Below, piece after piece: positions 1 to 11,470 of a stretch of DNA of 64,000 bases. Position 1 is the first letter of the stretch. Every line of letters starts with the position of its first letter. The stretch comes from Begonia masoniana. Taxonomy: Eukaryota; Streptophyta; Magnoliopsida; Cucurbitales; Begoniaceae. Below the pieces are notes generated by a model that had not been told where the DNA came from, made no database searches, and saw only the letters and a list, made by a program, of their open reading frames with translations. The stretch is from contig CM039512.1 of NCBI GenBank assembly GCA_022432975.1, forward strand, positions 32,379,545-32,443,544. Reading direction: 5' to 3'. A program made the translations under genes and the position numbers.

Positions 1-433
1 AATGTTGTACTGAAGTTCAACCGAGTCCCCATCGCCTTATGCAGACTCTTCCAAAACTTATATGTGAACCTCGGGTCCCTGTCTGATACAATAGAAGTCG
101 GCACACCGTGTAACCTCAAAATCTCCTGAATGTACAGCTCTGCAAACTGATCCATATTATACGTCATCTTCACTGGTAGAAAATGAGCAAATTTGGTTAA
201 CCGATCAACAATCACCCATATACCGTCAAAGCCCTTCGTCGTCCTAGGCAATCCGACAACAAAATCCATAGAAATTTGGTCCTATTTCCACTCAAGAACC
301 GGCAGTGGCTGCAACTTCCTGGCAGGTCTCTGATGTTCTGCTTTCACCTGTTGACAGACCAAGCATGATTCTACATACTCCGTTACAGACTTCTTCATGC
401 TAGGCCACCAATAATGTTGATTGAGGTCTCTGT
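1..433 (-). pseudogene. Integrase fragment of element D (zinc finger and start of catalytic core)
   Basis: Translating the minus strand gives the second half of the HHCC zinc finger (LVCQQVK near 330-360), then the first catalytic aspartate ([10 protein letters not shown] near 255-285) and the second (VSDRDPRF near 80-105). The third catalytic residue, glutamate, lies beyond the window start. An in-frame TAG sits just before the first aspartate (WK-stop-DQ, about 291). The reading frame is otherwise well preserved, so this is a fairly young but dead copy. Integrase would insert the cDNA of the element into chromosomal DNA. Confidence 0.85.
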
Positions 434-1189
434 TCATTTTGTACTTCCCGGGTGAACAGAAAATCTCGAAGAATGAGTTTCAGCTAAAATCTCCCTCCGA
501 AGTTGGTCATTGCTGAGAACATACCACCGATTGCGAAACTTCAGAATACCGTCTTCCGAGTAGCTGAACTCAATCCGGTCATCAGATACCATACTCAGCT
601 TAAACTTATTGCATTCTGAATCTTCTTGCTGAGCTTCTCTGATCTTCTCCAAAATAGTAGGCTTCAAAAATAGAGCTGATAAAACTGCTATCACGTCTGA
701 AACCAACTCTAAATAAAATCTCTGAAACTCAGTTCTCAACGCTATTGACATCTCAGTATTCATCGTAGACACCGAAGTTGACACACGACTTAATGTATCT
801 GCTACCACATTGGCCTTACCGAGGTGGTACTTAATCTCCAAATCATAGTCCTTCACAAACTCTAACCACCGCCGCTGCCTCATATTCAACTCCTTTTGAG
901 TGAAGATATACTTCAGACTTTTGTGATCTGAATATATCTCGGACTGCTGACCATACAAATAATGCTTCTAGATCTTCAAGGCAAAGACAACTGCTGCTAA
1001 CTCCAGGTCATGGGTTGGATAGTTCTTCTCATAAGGCTTCAGCTGCCTAGAAGCATACGCTATCACCTTATCATTTTGCATAAGCACGCAACCCAAACCA
1101 ATCCGAGAGGCATCGCAATAAATACTGAACTTCTCCTCTGCCACCGGCAACGTCAATACTAGAGCTGTAGTCAGTTTCTGCTTCAGCAT
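434..1189 (-). pseudogene. RNase H domain and RH-IN linker of element D
   Basis: Two minus-strand segments (1189-968 and 958-434) are separated by a stop near 960. The first has the RNase H aspartate in [13 protein letters not shown] and the glutamate in [14 protein letters not shown]; the second has [12 protein letters not shown], also typical of Ty3 RNase H, then [10 protein letters not shown], and ends in the integrase N-terminal [13 protein letters not shown] with the first histidines of the zinc finger. RNase H removes the RNA strand of the RNA-DNA hybrid. The interruption is a TAG where the tyrosine-leucine stretch before YGQQ should read through. Confidence 0.85.
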
Positions 1190-2298
1190 CTAAAAACTCA
1201 GGTCACACTCTTCAGACCAATCATACTACACGTCTTTTCTTGTCAGACGAGTTAATGGTGCTATCTTAGAAAACCCCTCAATAAATTTCCTGTAATAGCC
1301 GGCCAACCCTAGAAAACTTGGAATCTCGCTGACATTTCTTGGCTGAGGCCATTTTTGAATCGACTGAATCTTGGTTGGATCCACCGATATCCCTCCACTG
1401 GAAATAACATGACCAAGGAAATGCACCTTGTTCAGCCAAAATTCACACTTTGAAAAATTTTGCATACAATTGATGCCGCTTCAAAGTCTCCAGAACAATC
1501 TTCAAATGCTCCTTATGCTAATCTTCATCATGGGAATATACTAGAATATCATCGATAAACACAATCACGAATCTATCGAGATACTCCTGAAACACCCGAT
1601 TCATCAGGTCTATGAACGCAACTGGAGCATTCGTCAATCCGAACGACATAACCAAAAACTCATAATGCCCGTATCTCATCCGGAAAGCCATCTTCGGGAT
1701 ATCTTGTGATCTGACCTTCAACTGATAATACCCCGATCTCAAATCAATTTTAGAGAAAATCTTGGCTCCCTGGAGTTGATCGAACAAGTCATCAATCCTT
1801 GGCAATTGATACTTGTTCTTAATAGTCAGCTTGTTCAACTCCCGATAATCAATACACATCCGGAGTGACCCGTCTTTCTTCTTAACAAACAACACGGGCG
1901 GTCCCCACAGCGAGAAACTAGGGCATATAAACCCCTTATCCACCAATTCCTCCAATTGCTTCTTCAGTTCCTTCAATTCTGGAGGAGCCAACCTGTAAGG
2001 ATTCTTCGACACAGGTTCTGCTCCAGGATAGGTATCAATCACGAACTCGATTTACCGGTCCGGAGGTAGACCAGGCAAATCATCCAAGAACACCTCGAAA
2101 AAATCACGAACAACAGATATATCCTGAGCGCTAGCTTATACCAAAGAATAGAAATCTACAATGGTTGCAAGAAAGCAAACGAACTCACCTATAATAGATC
2201 CTCGAGCATCCATGGTGAGATTGAAAATTAACTGTTCCTGCTCGGCAGTCAATCATAGCATGATGATGGAACAACCAATCCATATCGAGTATCACATC
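1190..2298 (-). pseudogene. Reverse transcriptase of element D, with the PR-RT spacer
   Basis: The minus strand from 2042 to 1226 encodes [17 protein letters not shown], the [11 protein letters not shown] block, [22 protein letters not shown], and the catalytic FIDDILVYS near 1533-1565. It continues after a stop near 1518 into [16 protein letters not shown] and the [12 protein letters not shown] connection block. Upstream, 2043-2298 carries the end of protease and the spacer; the last bases before the inserted LTR encode the DVILDMDWL block that normally follows protease, matching the half at 4701. Stops near 1217 and 1518 disable it. Confidence 0.87.
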
Positions 2299-2588
2299 TG
2301 TCACGACCCGAAACCCAACGGGCCGTGACTTACATAAACTTAATCATACACCTTATTCTTTGACTCGTATATTTTTTTTTGAAACATAAGAAAATCTACT
2401 TGGAAGAAACTTTGCTAAAATCATCGAGAGTCAAGGTAAAACTCATTTAGAAATCTCATTAAATTAAGTTCAAATATATGTAAAACTTAAAAGGAAAATT
2501 GGAGGATACGCTCGGGTTTGAGAGAAAAGGAAAAGGGCAGAATCGAAAATCATGAAGGGCCGATCATTCGCCCTCCCTATATATCACT

Positions 2589-2760
2589 CAGCCGATCGAT
2601 CGCTCATACCATGAGCAATCGATCGCCCCACAACAATACAACATAGCCGATCGATCGCTCAAACAGCTGATCGATCGGCACTGCCTCTGGATATCCAAAA
2701 TAAAACAACACGAACCTGCCGATCGATCACAACTCCTGCCGATCGATCGGCATCTCCTCT
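2589..2760 (-). repeat. GATCGATC palindrome cassette in exon 3 of S1
   Basis: At least six copies of the self-complementary core CGATCGATCG or close variants are spaced 15-40 bp apart, interspersed with CTCTGG motifs. The same cassette type, GC-richer, recurs at 6035-6145 in the related D LTR. It lies downstream of acceptor 2 in the LTR sense direction, the position held by other self-complementary cassettes in the other LTR families. Confidence 0.75.
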
Positions 2761-3214
2761 GGCCAAAAATAAACATCCTGAAACCGAACTTCACCCACAC
2801 CAAAACATTATACAACAAACTCATTCCAAATCCTCCTAATTTCATTAATCAAACTCATTTTAAATCATTTAATCGAGAGGCTTTAAATCCTGAAGCTATC
2901 CATCATTGAAAATCATACGAAAACAAGACGAGTAAATCGTAGCGAAAGTCAAAACGATAGAAAATCCCTTAGTCATAAAATCTCCTTTAATCTAGAAATG
3001 ACTCCAACCATCCTAATACTTATCAACATATGTGAGATCTTATGAAAGTTCATTTCTACTTAACATCTCTATAAAAACCTTTTACCAAACTTGCTAGAAG
3101 CACCACCCTCGGGTAAATCGCCGCCCAGCCACAAAACCCCGCCATGAGCACCATCTAGCAACCCGACTTAGACTTCATCATTCGGTTTGAGGTCCTCACC
3201 TTCAAACTCGTCAC

Positions 3215-3862
3215 CTACATCATAAGGTTCAAATTATAAGCCTAATGCTCAGTAAGGAGTGCAACAAACACATAAAATCTCATGAATGCACACTTCACAT
3301 AATCATATTCGTGTTCATAATCGTATTCTCACTCATCTTTTACTTGACATGAATTAAGGGAGGACACGGGAAGAAAAGGGCAAAAGAATCATAATCATGG
3401 TCCCAACGAACAACATTTGCAACGACCAGTCCGGCCCACACCAACGGCGAAATCTGCGAACTGATCGTGCAGTATCAACCCGGTCCCCACCAGCGGGAGG
3501 GTTCGCGAGTCTTCCTATCAGTCCGGCCCCCACCAACAGGAGGATCCGCGAACCGTACTAAAATCTTAAGTACATAACCGTGGCCCATTCAACCCGTTCC
3601 ACACTTAATCATACATACATATACATGTCATATTCTTACCTTGACCATATAACACACACATAATGCATAGACAGAGATACACATAGGAATGACGTACCAT
3701 AAGGAAGAGCAATGCAATGCATGTCATATTATCATTCTACTCAAATCCAACATAACATAACATACGACAAGTCACAATCATCAACAGACTACTCAAACAA
3801 CATTCCTAGTATCCTTGTGATGTAGGGCCCTAGTGGCCGAAAATCCTAACACACTCACTTAC
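3215..3862 (-). other. Putative structured intron 2 of S1
   Basis: Donor GTAAGT is at 3862 and acceptor AG at 3216-3215 (minus strand). The 5' arm (3826-3813) and the 3' arm over the splice site (3227-3214) pair over 14 bp with one C-A mismatch. A GGCC hairpin precedes the 5' arm and a TGAGC/GCTTA hairpin precedes the 3' arm. The loop holds a three-copy tandem repeat. Splicing is inferred from signals and conservation only. Confidence 0.6.
3418..3556. repeat. Tandem repeat, about 45 bp x 3, in S1 intron 2
   Basis: Three diverged units share the block CAGTCCGGCCCCCACCA followed by a GGAGG-GCGAA-type tail, at about 3427, 3478 and 3518. The unit is not shared with the other LTR families in this window. 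Confidence 0.65.
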
Positions 3863-4700
3863 CTGGACTCCTTCAGCAACGTCGTGTCTTCACCTTAAGC
3901 CCCTTCACCTAGGACATTTTCATAATTCGATGTTAAAAATCAATCCTAAGTAATCTAAATTTAAAACAAGTAAAATCTTAGCTAAGGAAGTTTCCTAGAA
4001 ATCTAACTTAATCCATTCAGACGTTTTATCGAACACTTGGTGTGCATAACTCATTATCACCTACATTAATGACATTTATACCTATCAATCACCATAAATT
4101 AAACCAACAACCATTAAATCTCAACCTACTATCAACCATAGCCTAAAATCCTCCATAAATGCACATCAATAAACAAAACCTAACGATTCCAACGTTACTC
4201 TATAAATTTCGAAATTTCAAACACTATAACTCTATTTGTTAACAAACCCTAAGTCGAAAACTCAACGAATACATTAATTAAAACTTACCTAAGCTTCGAA
4301 TCCTTGAAGAAATGCGAGAGAATCAGCCGTTAAAGGGAGGAGAAACGTTGGTTTGGAAGGGAAATACCGAGAGGACAACTAGAAGAAGGAGGAGGCGGCT
4401 GGGGGAAAAGAAAACCGTGAGGGAAGAAAAGGATTTTAGGTTTTAATTAAATTTTAACCTACACAATTACTAAATCGCCCTTTCTATAAATTTTACTCAA
4501 TTGTCATTAAATAAACTATGGTTTGGTTTTCTCCAAAATAATAAAACTCACAAAAAATTCCCATAAATCCTAGGGGTTCCAATAAAATTTTCCGCTCGCA
4601 AAACGGGCTTAACTTATTATTTCTACGAATTAGAACACTATACGACAAAACCGGAGATCAATAAATAGAATCCATTGCCCCAAAAAATTCGAGTGTTACA

Positions 4701-5290
4701 ACATCATACCCGGTTATCCCTATCACAATCAAGGTAGCCGACAATTGCTTCCTTCCAACCAATATCAGCCCATCCTGCACCACCTCATCTGAATGTAGGC
4801 ACTCGCCAGACGGTAAAGTCACATCAAACATACACCCAGCAGGCTTCACTTCTAAGTTTAATTTCACCACAAAAGCTGCTGCTACAAATGAATGGGATGC
4901 ACCCGAATCTATCAACGTAAATGCTGGCATTGAATTAACGAATACAGTACCTGAGATAACTGCAGAACAGTCTTCACCATCAGGCTCAATCATAGCAAAG
5001 ATCCCTGGGTGTAGCTTTGACTGGTCCCTTCTTCGAGGTAGGGCAACCAGTAGCTATATGACCCGGTTGGTTTCACTTGAAACATCAGGCAACTCTCGGC
5101 TTTGGGCAATTACGGGAAAGATGACCAGCTTCGAAACAGTTGTAACATTTGCCAGCATACTGCCCACACTCTCCGGGATGGGACTTCAAGCACTTTGGAC
5201 ACTGTGAAAACCCTTTCTTTTGTTGTTGTGGTTTCTTTCCACCTCTTTGATCACTCAAATTTCCTCCCGGTCGCTTGGTTCCCTGTTGCT
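4701..5290 (-). pseudogene. Zinc knuckles and aspartic protease of element D
   Basis: Minus-strand translation gives three CCHC-type knuckles: CPKCLKSHPGEC, then CYNCFEAGHLSRNC, then a degenerate third in which the second cysteine is replaced by a stop, over about 5215-5035. Protease follows at 4993-4701, with the active-site block TLIDSGASHSF (D-S-G) and the second conserved block ending ITGYDV exactly at the LTR insertion point. Protease would cut the Gag-Pol polyprotein. A frameshift lies between the knuckles and protease near 5000. Confidence 0.83.
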
Positions 5291-5955
5291 AAGAAGACGA
5301 TCCACCTCGGCTTATCTGAGCTGTTATCTCCTTGAACATCATCTTCGGGGCTTCAACTGGCTTTATACATTTATCATCGGCCTCCTCCACCTCTAGTGCC
5401 TTTGCCACCATTCTTGAAAATGACACTCCTTCAATCCCGTAAGTCTTCACTAGCTTATAGATCTCTGGCTTTAGGCCAAGCACAAATTGAAGTATTTTAT
5501 CCTCCTCCCGGCTCATCATATGGCTGGCAAATCGAGACAGAGACTCAAACTACCTAATGTACTCTCCAACTGATCCGGTCTTCTTTAACTGTAAAAACTC
5601 TAATCTCTTGGCAGTTTGAACAGTCCGGTTGTAGTACTTATCATAAAACAGATCCTTAAACTCCTTCCACGTCTGACCTTGGGCACCGATGGTAGCCTCC
5701 ACCAACTCAGCGCGTCATTAATCAGATGGAAAGTGGCACACTTCACCTTATTTCCTTCCTCCACGTCAGCATACTTGAACATGTTCTCAATAGTGTTTAT
5801 CCATCTCTCAGCGGCTATCGGGTCTGTCAAACGGCCTTCAAATGTTGGAGGCTTCCATCTCTGAAACTTGTCCCCACTTGAACTAGCCCCGATATTTCCC
5901 GGTCCTCCCTGACCTAAAAGCAATCCAAATAACTCAGCTTGCCTCCCAACTCGGA
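5291..5955 (-). pseudogene. Gag capsid region of element D, N-terminus missing
   Basis: The capsid (retrotrans_gag-like) core is readable: WKPPTFEGRLTDP, ERWINTIENMFKYADVEE, KCATFHLINDALSWW, then after a frameshift near 5690 the EDKILQFVLGLKPEIYK and SFSRMVAKALEVEEA helices (5519-5289). The frame begins abruptly at about 5955, where GC-rich LTR sequence is fused to it; the usual basic gag start (as in element A at 31800) is absent. The open frame to 6229 is capsid plus LTR read-through and should not be taken as the true N-terminus. Confidence 0.83.
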
Positions 5956-6715
5956 TGGCCCACAAGGGCGCCGCGCGTTCCTGCTGCACGCACTGCATGC
6001 AACAGCGCGCCACACCCGCGCACACCTGCGCGCCTTCTAGGCTATCGATCAGCGCACAGTGCCGATCGATCGCGGAACTCTCTGGATTGCCTGATTGATC
6101 GGTGCCTAGAAAGCCGATCGATCGCCCATGGCGCAGCGCGCGCCCCCGCAGCTCACCTCGCGCACCTGCCGCGCGTGCCCTTCCTGGCGCCTGCGCGCCC
6201 TCCCGCGCACCTCCTTCTTCTTTCTCCATTTTTCTTCAAAATTTTCACCACAGAAAAACCTAAAAATTTCCCCAAACATTCCCCGACTCCTTAACATGTA
6301 AGATTATCGAAAAGCTAACTCCAAAAATATCAGTGGAAACGTAGAACAAGTAAAACCCGACGTTGTTTGCTAAAAAAAAAAAGAGCAACATAACAGCTAA
6401 AGTTTCAAAAACCATAAACCTGAAAATTCAAACCATTTATAAAACAAATTCCAACACAAAATCCATAAGAGTTTCACTGACAATATCATTTACACAAATA
6501 AAATTCAAACAACACTATCTATTGACCAAATCCCAACAAACTACCAAAATGGTTAAGAAACTATAGACAAACACCAATACCAATCCCCACACATCTCCTA
6601 GAAGAACATGGCCGAGACACCTCGACAAGTATCCTCACTAGCATGCCTAGTGCACCGCCGACTGCTGCTTAATCATGGGCTCCCTCATCTAGCTCACCTG
6701 AATAAATGTCGTCAC

Positions 6716-7330
6716 CTACACCATAGAACATAAAAAGTAAGCCTAATGCTTAGCAAGTACGGAATAATGAATGCAAATAACACACAATGCAAACCAATCC
6801 TATCACATGCAGTTTCTAACTCTCAATTGTGCTCATTTCATATTCGTTGCATTAATCTTTTCATAAGCGGTGTGGATCAAGTAGGCTCACATCCTATAAC
6901 CGTCTAGGACAGCCACACTTAGAACCACCAGAGCAAGACCAGATAGCAATCATCCCATAACCGTCTAGGATGGCTATACATAATCTCCCTCCACATCGAT
7001 CGTAGAACCCTATAACCGTCTAGAAGTTCATACTCACGACCCATTACGTATTTTAGCCATACATCTTTCATAGAGGTCCCCTCGAGGTGCTACACCCCAG
7101 CACTTATTCCCGACAAGGCAACTCTACTCAAGACCGATTTGTATCTCTTTTATCTGATTACATTTCATGCTCACCATTCAAAACAATGCAAAAACTCATA
7201 TCTGGCGTAATTTAAAACCATAGTGCAAGAAAATATGCAACACAACACAACACCAAACAACAAACAAACCATTAACCCCTACCGTTCCGTGGTGTAGGCC
7301 CGAAGGCAACAAAAATATTCCTATACTTAC
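6716..7330 (-). other. Putative structured intron 2 of D LTR
   Basis: Donor is at 7330 and acceptor at 6717-6716. The 5' arm (7298-7284) and 3' arm (6729-6715) pair over 15 positions with one C-A mismatch and one G-U. A GCC-UUCG-GGC hairpin abuts the 5' arm and a TAAGC/GCTTA hairpin precedes the 3' arm. Confidence 0.6.
6885..7140. repeat. Short tandem repeats in D LTR intron 2
   Basis: The motif CCTATAACCGTCTAGGA (or a variant) occurs three times, near 6892, 6955 and 7010. Next to it (7065-7140) is a single copy of the GTCCCCTCG-GGTGCTA unit that is amplified to six or seven copies in the solo LTR at 25236-28047. Confidence 0.65.
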
Positions 7331-8341
7331 CTGATTGCTCGACACGTGTTTGATTACTTCGTCCAGTTAAATTACTCGTTCGACAACCTAACAAATAAGG
7401 AAAATCGCTTAGCAACACACGAATGACTTCTAAGAATTTATCTAACTTAAAACTAACCACAATTGAACCACTTAGAGTTAACAATCCTAAAACTCGATTT
7501 TTTCTCAATTTTAGTGTCTAAACTTCAATCGCCCATAACTCACTCGTTATTCAGCGGATTTGGATGTGCAACCCCATTCTGTAAATCTCTACACGTCTAC
7601 TATCCATTGAAACCATCAAATTCAATCAACAACCAAGTTGGCCAATTCGAAATCTCAAAAACAGAATCGGTGCACATAACACAAAATCCAGTTTTTAGAC
7701 AATTTTCATCTATCCTCCAATCTAACTCTAGAAACCATCTAAAACAACCGATCCAAGGATTAAACTACCAACTTTATGAAGAGAACTAGCCAAAGAAGGA
7801 GAATTTTTGGACTCCTCCATTAGAGTTTCCTAAACCCTAACCAAACTTCCACAAAAACACCTTAAAAACACCAAAAACTACCACCTAGATGCATTAAACT
7901 CAAAACCCCATAAAAACTTACCTTAAACCCTTGAAATTTATTAAAGGAAATGGGGGATGAGAGCCTTCAATGGTGGCTGGAAAAACCGTGGAAGCAATGG
8001 AGAAGAAGATGAAGATTTAGCAATTTAACCTAACTTGACTTTTTACTTTTTAATTTTGCCACTAAATTTTTAATTTTTGTAAAATAACCACACCTTCACC
8101 CTTTACTCTAAAACCAACGTGAATCTCCCACTTCCTTCCCTTATTTATTCACTTAAATTTTTCCTTTAAATTTCAATACAATAAAATTTCTAGCCACTCA
8201 AACCCTAAAGTTTTATCTCAATCCTCTTCCAATATCACTCCCAACTTCATTTATATTAGGAGGACTCCAAGATAAATGTTAACGCTCATAACATACCCTA
8301 AACTAAGGCTACATACGTTAGGAAATTTTTTGAGTGTTACG

Positions 8342-8420
8342 AATTCCAATGCCCAAAGTTCAATCATTGAGTTTATTTTAACATGCCAAAGCCAATTATC
8401 AAATAAAAAACCATTTGATT
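8342..8420. other. Sliver of older LTR intron 1 between D and E
   Basis: These 79 bp resemble the diverged repeats of LTR E intron 1 (for example 10380-10450: AATTCCAAAG followed by a TTTTAACATG stretch). I read it as a remnant of another related LTR that hosts both D and E. No coding capacity. Confidence 0.45.
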
Positions 8421-8894
8421 TGTGACGACCCGTAATTCGGTCATCCTAAAAAAAACTTAACTTTATTTTTATAAAGACCTTGAAAGAAATCAAAAAAAAA
8501 AATAAACTTTTAAAATAACTTAAATCGTTTTGAAACGCATAGTAGAAGACTTAAATCTTGAGTGGAAGCCTGTCGTTTAAAAACCAAAAGTCAAAATGTT
8601 AAAATCCAACCATTTCAATTCTCAAAGCATATCATTTCTACTTTAAACAACCCATTTTCATATCCAAAATATTTCCATACATTAAAACATGGTTGATCAA
8701 AACATTTAAATCCATAAGTTCATTTTGCACGTGACTTAAATCAAAACATATCTATACACTTGGGACAAAACATACAGATGCTAGTCCATGAGTCAAAATT
8801 GTCGAACAACCACAAGTCACCGCCATGGACGTGCTCCGTCAACTGCCTTCTCAATCCTGACAGTGCATAAGGTCCTCACATGTACTTCTGTCAC

Positions 8895-9850
8895 CTCCAT
8901 CACGAAGTACATCAAATGAGTCTAAAGCTCAGCAAGTAATGTATAATAAATGCTCATGCAATTTCGTCTTAGTCTTTTCCTTTTTATTAACATTGGGACA
9001 CGACACCTTAGTTACATTAGAGTCATCAAACCCACCAGGACTACCTTATGGTCATCAAACCCATCAAGTCTACTTTGGGGCAATCAAACCCACCAAAGCT
9101 ATATTAGGGCCATCAAACCCACCAGGACTACCTTAGGGGTCATCAAACCCATCATGTCTACTTTGGGGCCATCAAACCCGCCAAAGCTATATTAGGGCCA
9201 TCAAACCCACAAGAACTACCTTAGGGTCATCGAACCCATTTGGTCTACTTTGGGGCCATCAAACCCGTCAAAGCTATATTGGGGCCATCAAACCCACCAG
9301 GACTACCTTAGGGTCATCAAACCCATCAGGTCTACTTTGGGGCCATTAAACCCACCAAAACTATATTGGCGTCATCAAACCCACCATGACTACCTTAGGG
9401 TCATCAAACTCATTAGGTCTACTTTGGGGCCATCAAATCCGCCAAAGCATACGTTCGTTTTGTTCGTTTCGTTTCATTATTTATTTATTTCTTTATTGAA
9501 AACGTATGCATGAAAACCTTTTTTGTTCTTTTCTTAAAACATGATGCATGAATGCGTGAAACATGCGTAATCCGTATAATCATGTGCATCTCAACATTCA
9601 TATTCTCAATAACAAGCTTTTCAATCTATTCCTGCATTTCACATTCTCAATATCACTCAACATCATAACATTAAAATAACAATCACCTAAATCTATAACA
9701 TAGCATATCCTCAAGACTATATCAACAATCATCGACAACATAACATATTTATGGACTACAACTACATCTCCAGTTAAACCATCAATAACATTAACTTCCT
9801 AGTGCCTTGTGATGTAGGCCAATAAGCCTAACACATACAACATCACTTAC
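8895..9850 (-). other. Putative structured intron 2 of LTR E
   Basis: Donor is at 9850 and acceptor at 8896-8895. The 5' arm (9818-9805) and 3' arm are the least complementary in the window, with at least two mismatches over 14, and the acceptor reads GATGGAG. A weak TGAGC/ACTCA hairpin precedes it. This is probably the oldest and most decayed copy. Confidence 0.45.
9026..9450. repeat. Higher-order tandem repeat of about 30-bp subunits in E intron 2
   Basis: Every subunit starts CATCAAACCC. Three alternating subunit types differ in their second half (GGACTACCTTA, GGTCTACTTTGG, AAGCTATATT), giving a roughly 92-bp higher-order unit repeated four to five times. Confidence 0.85.
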
Positions 9851-10119
9851 CTGAGGTCCTTAGCGCAAATTAAGGGCAATTGATCAATCTTCTTGGTGAC
9901 TTGAAAAACCTATGGCATATTAACCCCATCATTAATATCACCATTCATAACAACAACTTTGATTATATTTATAACCTTTTGAACTCATCTAATTTGAATG
10001 ATTCCAAATTCAATGATTTCCAAAAGAAGAAGATTATTCACTCATAAATTCACTTGAATATAAAAAACATGATAGCTTGAATAACATGCAACCCAATTCA
10101 ATCAAACACTTGATTTCAA

Positions 10120-10660
10120 AATCCGAAATTGATCAACATTTGATATAACTTCAAAATTCCATAACTTATGCTATACTTATCCAAATGCATAAATTCCAAA
10201 GCCCATAGATTCATCAAAATGTCTACTTAACATGGTACAATCCATTTATCAATTGAAAACCAGTAGATCAGGCGAAAAACCACATACCCAAAACTGCCCA
10301 GAATTTCCCAGTTTTTGACATATAATTTGTACCAACTTAAAAAATTCATAACTAATTGTATGCGTATCTAAATCTAATAATTCCAAAGTCAAAAGTTCCC
10401 TTAAAGTGTCTATTTTAACATGGTTAAATCCATTTATCAAAAATCTAAAACCATAAAAAGCAGAAAATAAAAAACCGAACCTGCCTTGTAAACTTGACTC
10501 AGATTTTTGCTTAAACTTTGAAAATCCATAACTAATTGTATACTTATCCAAATCAAATAATTCCAAACTCAAAAATTCACTTAAAGAGTCTAATGTGACA
10601 TACCAAAACAGTTTATCTATTGAAAAGCAATAGCTTGGTCCAAAAATCTCAAAACTGAGA
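10120..10660. repeat. Diverged about 180-bp tandem repeat in E intron 1
   Basis: Three diverged copies are recognised by CATAACT anchors at about 10160, 10347 and 10527 (spacing 187 and 180 bp), each followed by TATCC-AAAT and AATTCCAAA blocks. It is A/T rich and non-coding; the minus-strand open frame here (10249-10686) is not a gene. Confidence 0.6.
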
Positions 10661-10903
10661 CATGCCCAAAATTCTAGTTTTTGCACAATTCAATTTCCAA
10701 TCCAAACATATAATGTCACGACCCTAACACTGTACCCAATTTCCGTACTATATTTTTTTTATAAACTTTAAGCGGAAACTAAACCGAAATCGAAATCGGA
10801 ATCGGAATTGAATTATAACTTTTTAAAACAAATTAAAACTTAAAACCATTTAATAAAAACTTAAATTAATTAAATTAAAACAATTTTAAAAATAAATACA
10901 ATA

Positions 10904-10946
10904 GAGAGGCGATTCAATCGCCAGGCTTGGCGACTATTCGCCAAGC
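10904..10946 (-). repeat. Short hairpin cassette in exon 3 of S2
   Basis: Two perfect inverted repeats lie back to back: GGCGATtcAATCGCC (10908-10922) and CTTGGCGActatTCGCCAAG (10926-10945). This corresponds in position to the huge GCAGCG hairpin array of element B. Confidence 0.75.
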
Positions 10947-11470
10947 CCTCTGCCCTGTTTCCTTTCCTTCATTCTTTCTTTCAATTTCTCCTACGCCAAC
11001 TACACAATACAACTTATTCTTACACCCTAAACCATACAAACTCTCTCATATCCTCACTCTTTTCACATTTCACCGTTCACCCAATAAACGACTCGAAACA
11101 CATTTTAAAACTAAGAACATTTTCATGAAAACGAACTGCATGGATACGTTTAAAACCTAAACAAATCCTCCTGTTTTCAATCACCACGCAGTTCCAAAAT
11201 ACATTCAATGAAAGACTTTTCAAACCATTATAAACAATTTCCAAAACATCAACATATATATATCTATCAACTATCCAGAATCAAACAACCTAAAAATATT
11301 TCTATATAAACATCAGCCAAAAATGTCCCAAACCCTCAAAATCTATACATACTGTCCCCACAGGTTGATAAGCCTCGACTACGCCAGCACACCCCCGCAG
11401 CCATCCCTCGTCAACTGGACTCATGCCTCAGGAGGAGGAATCTCATCCTCACTTTTATCCTCGTAATCAC

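Larger units (their letters stand above)
2299..4700 (-). mobile_element. Solo LTR S1 (TSD ACATC) inserted in element D
   Basis: The plus strand starts TGTCACGACCC and ends GAGTGTTACA; the 5-bp target duplication ACATC is exact at 2294-2298 and 4701-4705. Length is 2402 bp with no internal region, so it is a solo LTR. The orientation is minus, because related LTRs start TGTAACAC and end GGGTCGTGACA. On the minus strand, putative donor 1 is at 4288, acceptor 1 at 3911-3910, micro-exon 3909-3863 (47 nt), donor 2 at 3862 and acceptor 2 at 3216-3215. A purine-rich stretch (4310-4440) before an A/T-rich zone is the reverse of the CT-rich start region seen in the other LTRs. Confidence 0.93.
1..8341 (-). 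mobile_element. Element D: Ty3/gypsy (Tekay/Del-type) retrotransposon, truncated by window start
   Basis: Read from right to left this is an LTR (8341 to about 5956), gag, protease, RT, RNase H and the first part of integrase, which runs off the window start. Gene order PR-RT-RH-IN is that of Ty3/gypsy. A 2402-bp solo LTR (2299-4700) interrupts it between protease and RT, with both halves lining up across the insertion. The LTR is joined directly to mid-gag near 5956, so the LTR 3' end, primer-binding site and gag start are missing. Multiple stops and frameshifts make it non-functional. The outer LTR end at 8341 reads TTACG instead of TTACA, one substitution from the usual terminus. Confidence 0.88.
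5956..8341 (-). mobile_element. 5' LTR of element D (3' part deleted)
   Basis: LTR sense runs from 8341 to 5956. On the minus strand, donor 1 is at 7921 (AAG then GTAAGT), acceptor 1 at 7389-7388, micro-exon 7387-7331 (57 nt), donor 2 at 7330 and acceptor 2 at 6717-6716. Exon 3 carries GATCGATC palindromes (6035-6145) and runs, without the expected LTR terminus or primer-binding site, straight into gag at about 5956. About 2.39 kb remain. The short stretch 6363-6566, A-rich, is LTR exon 3 and not a gene. Confidence 0.8.

Noticed and set aside
5600..6229. Taking the minus-strand frame as a complete gag starting at 6229
   Set aside because: Residues upstream of about 5955 are translated LTR palindrome sequence; homology with element A starts only at 5955.
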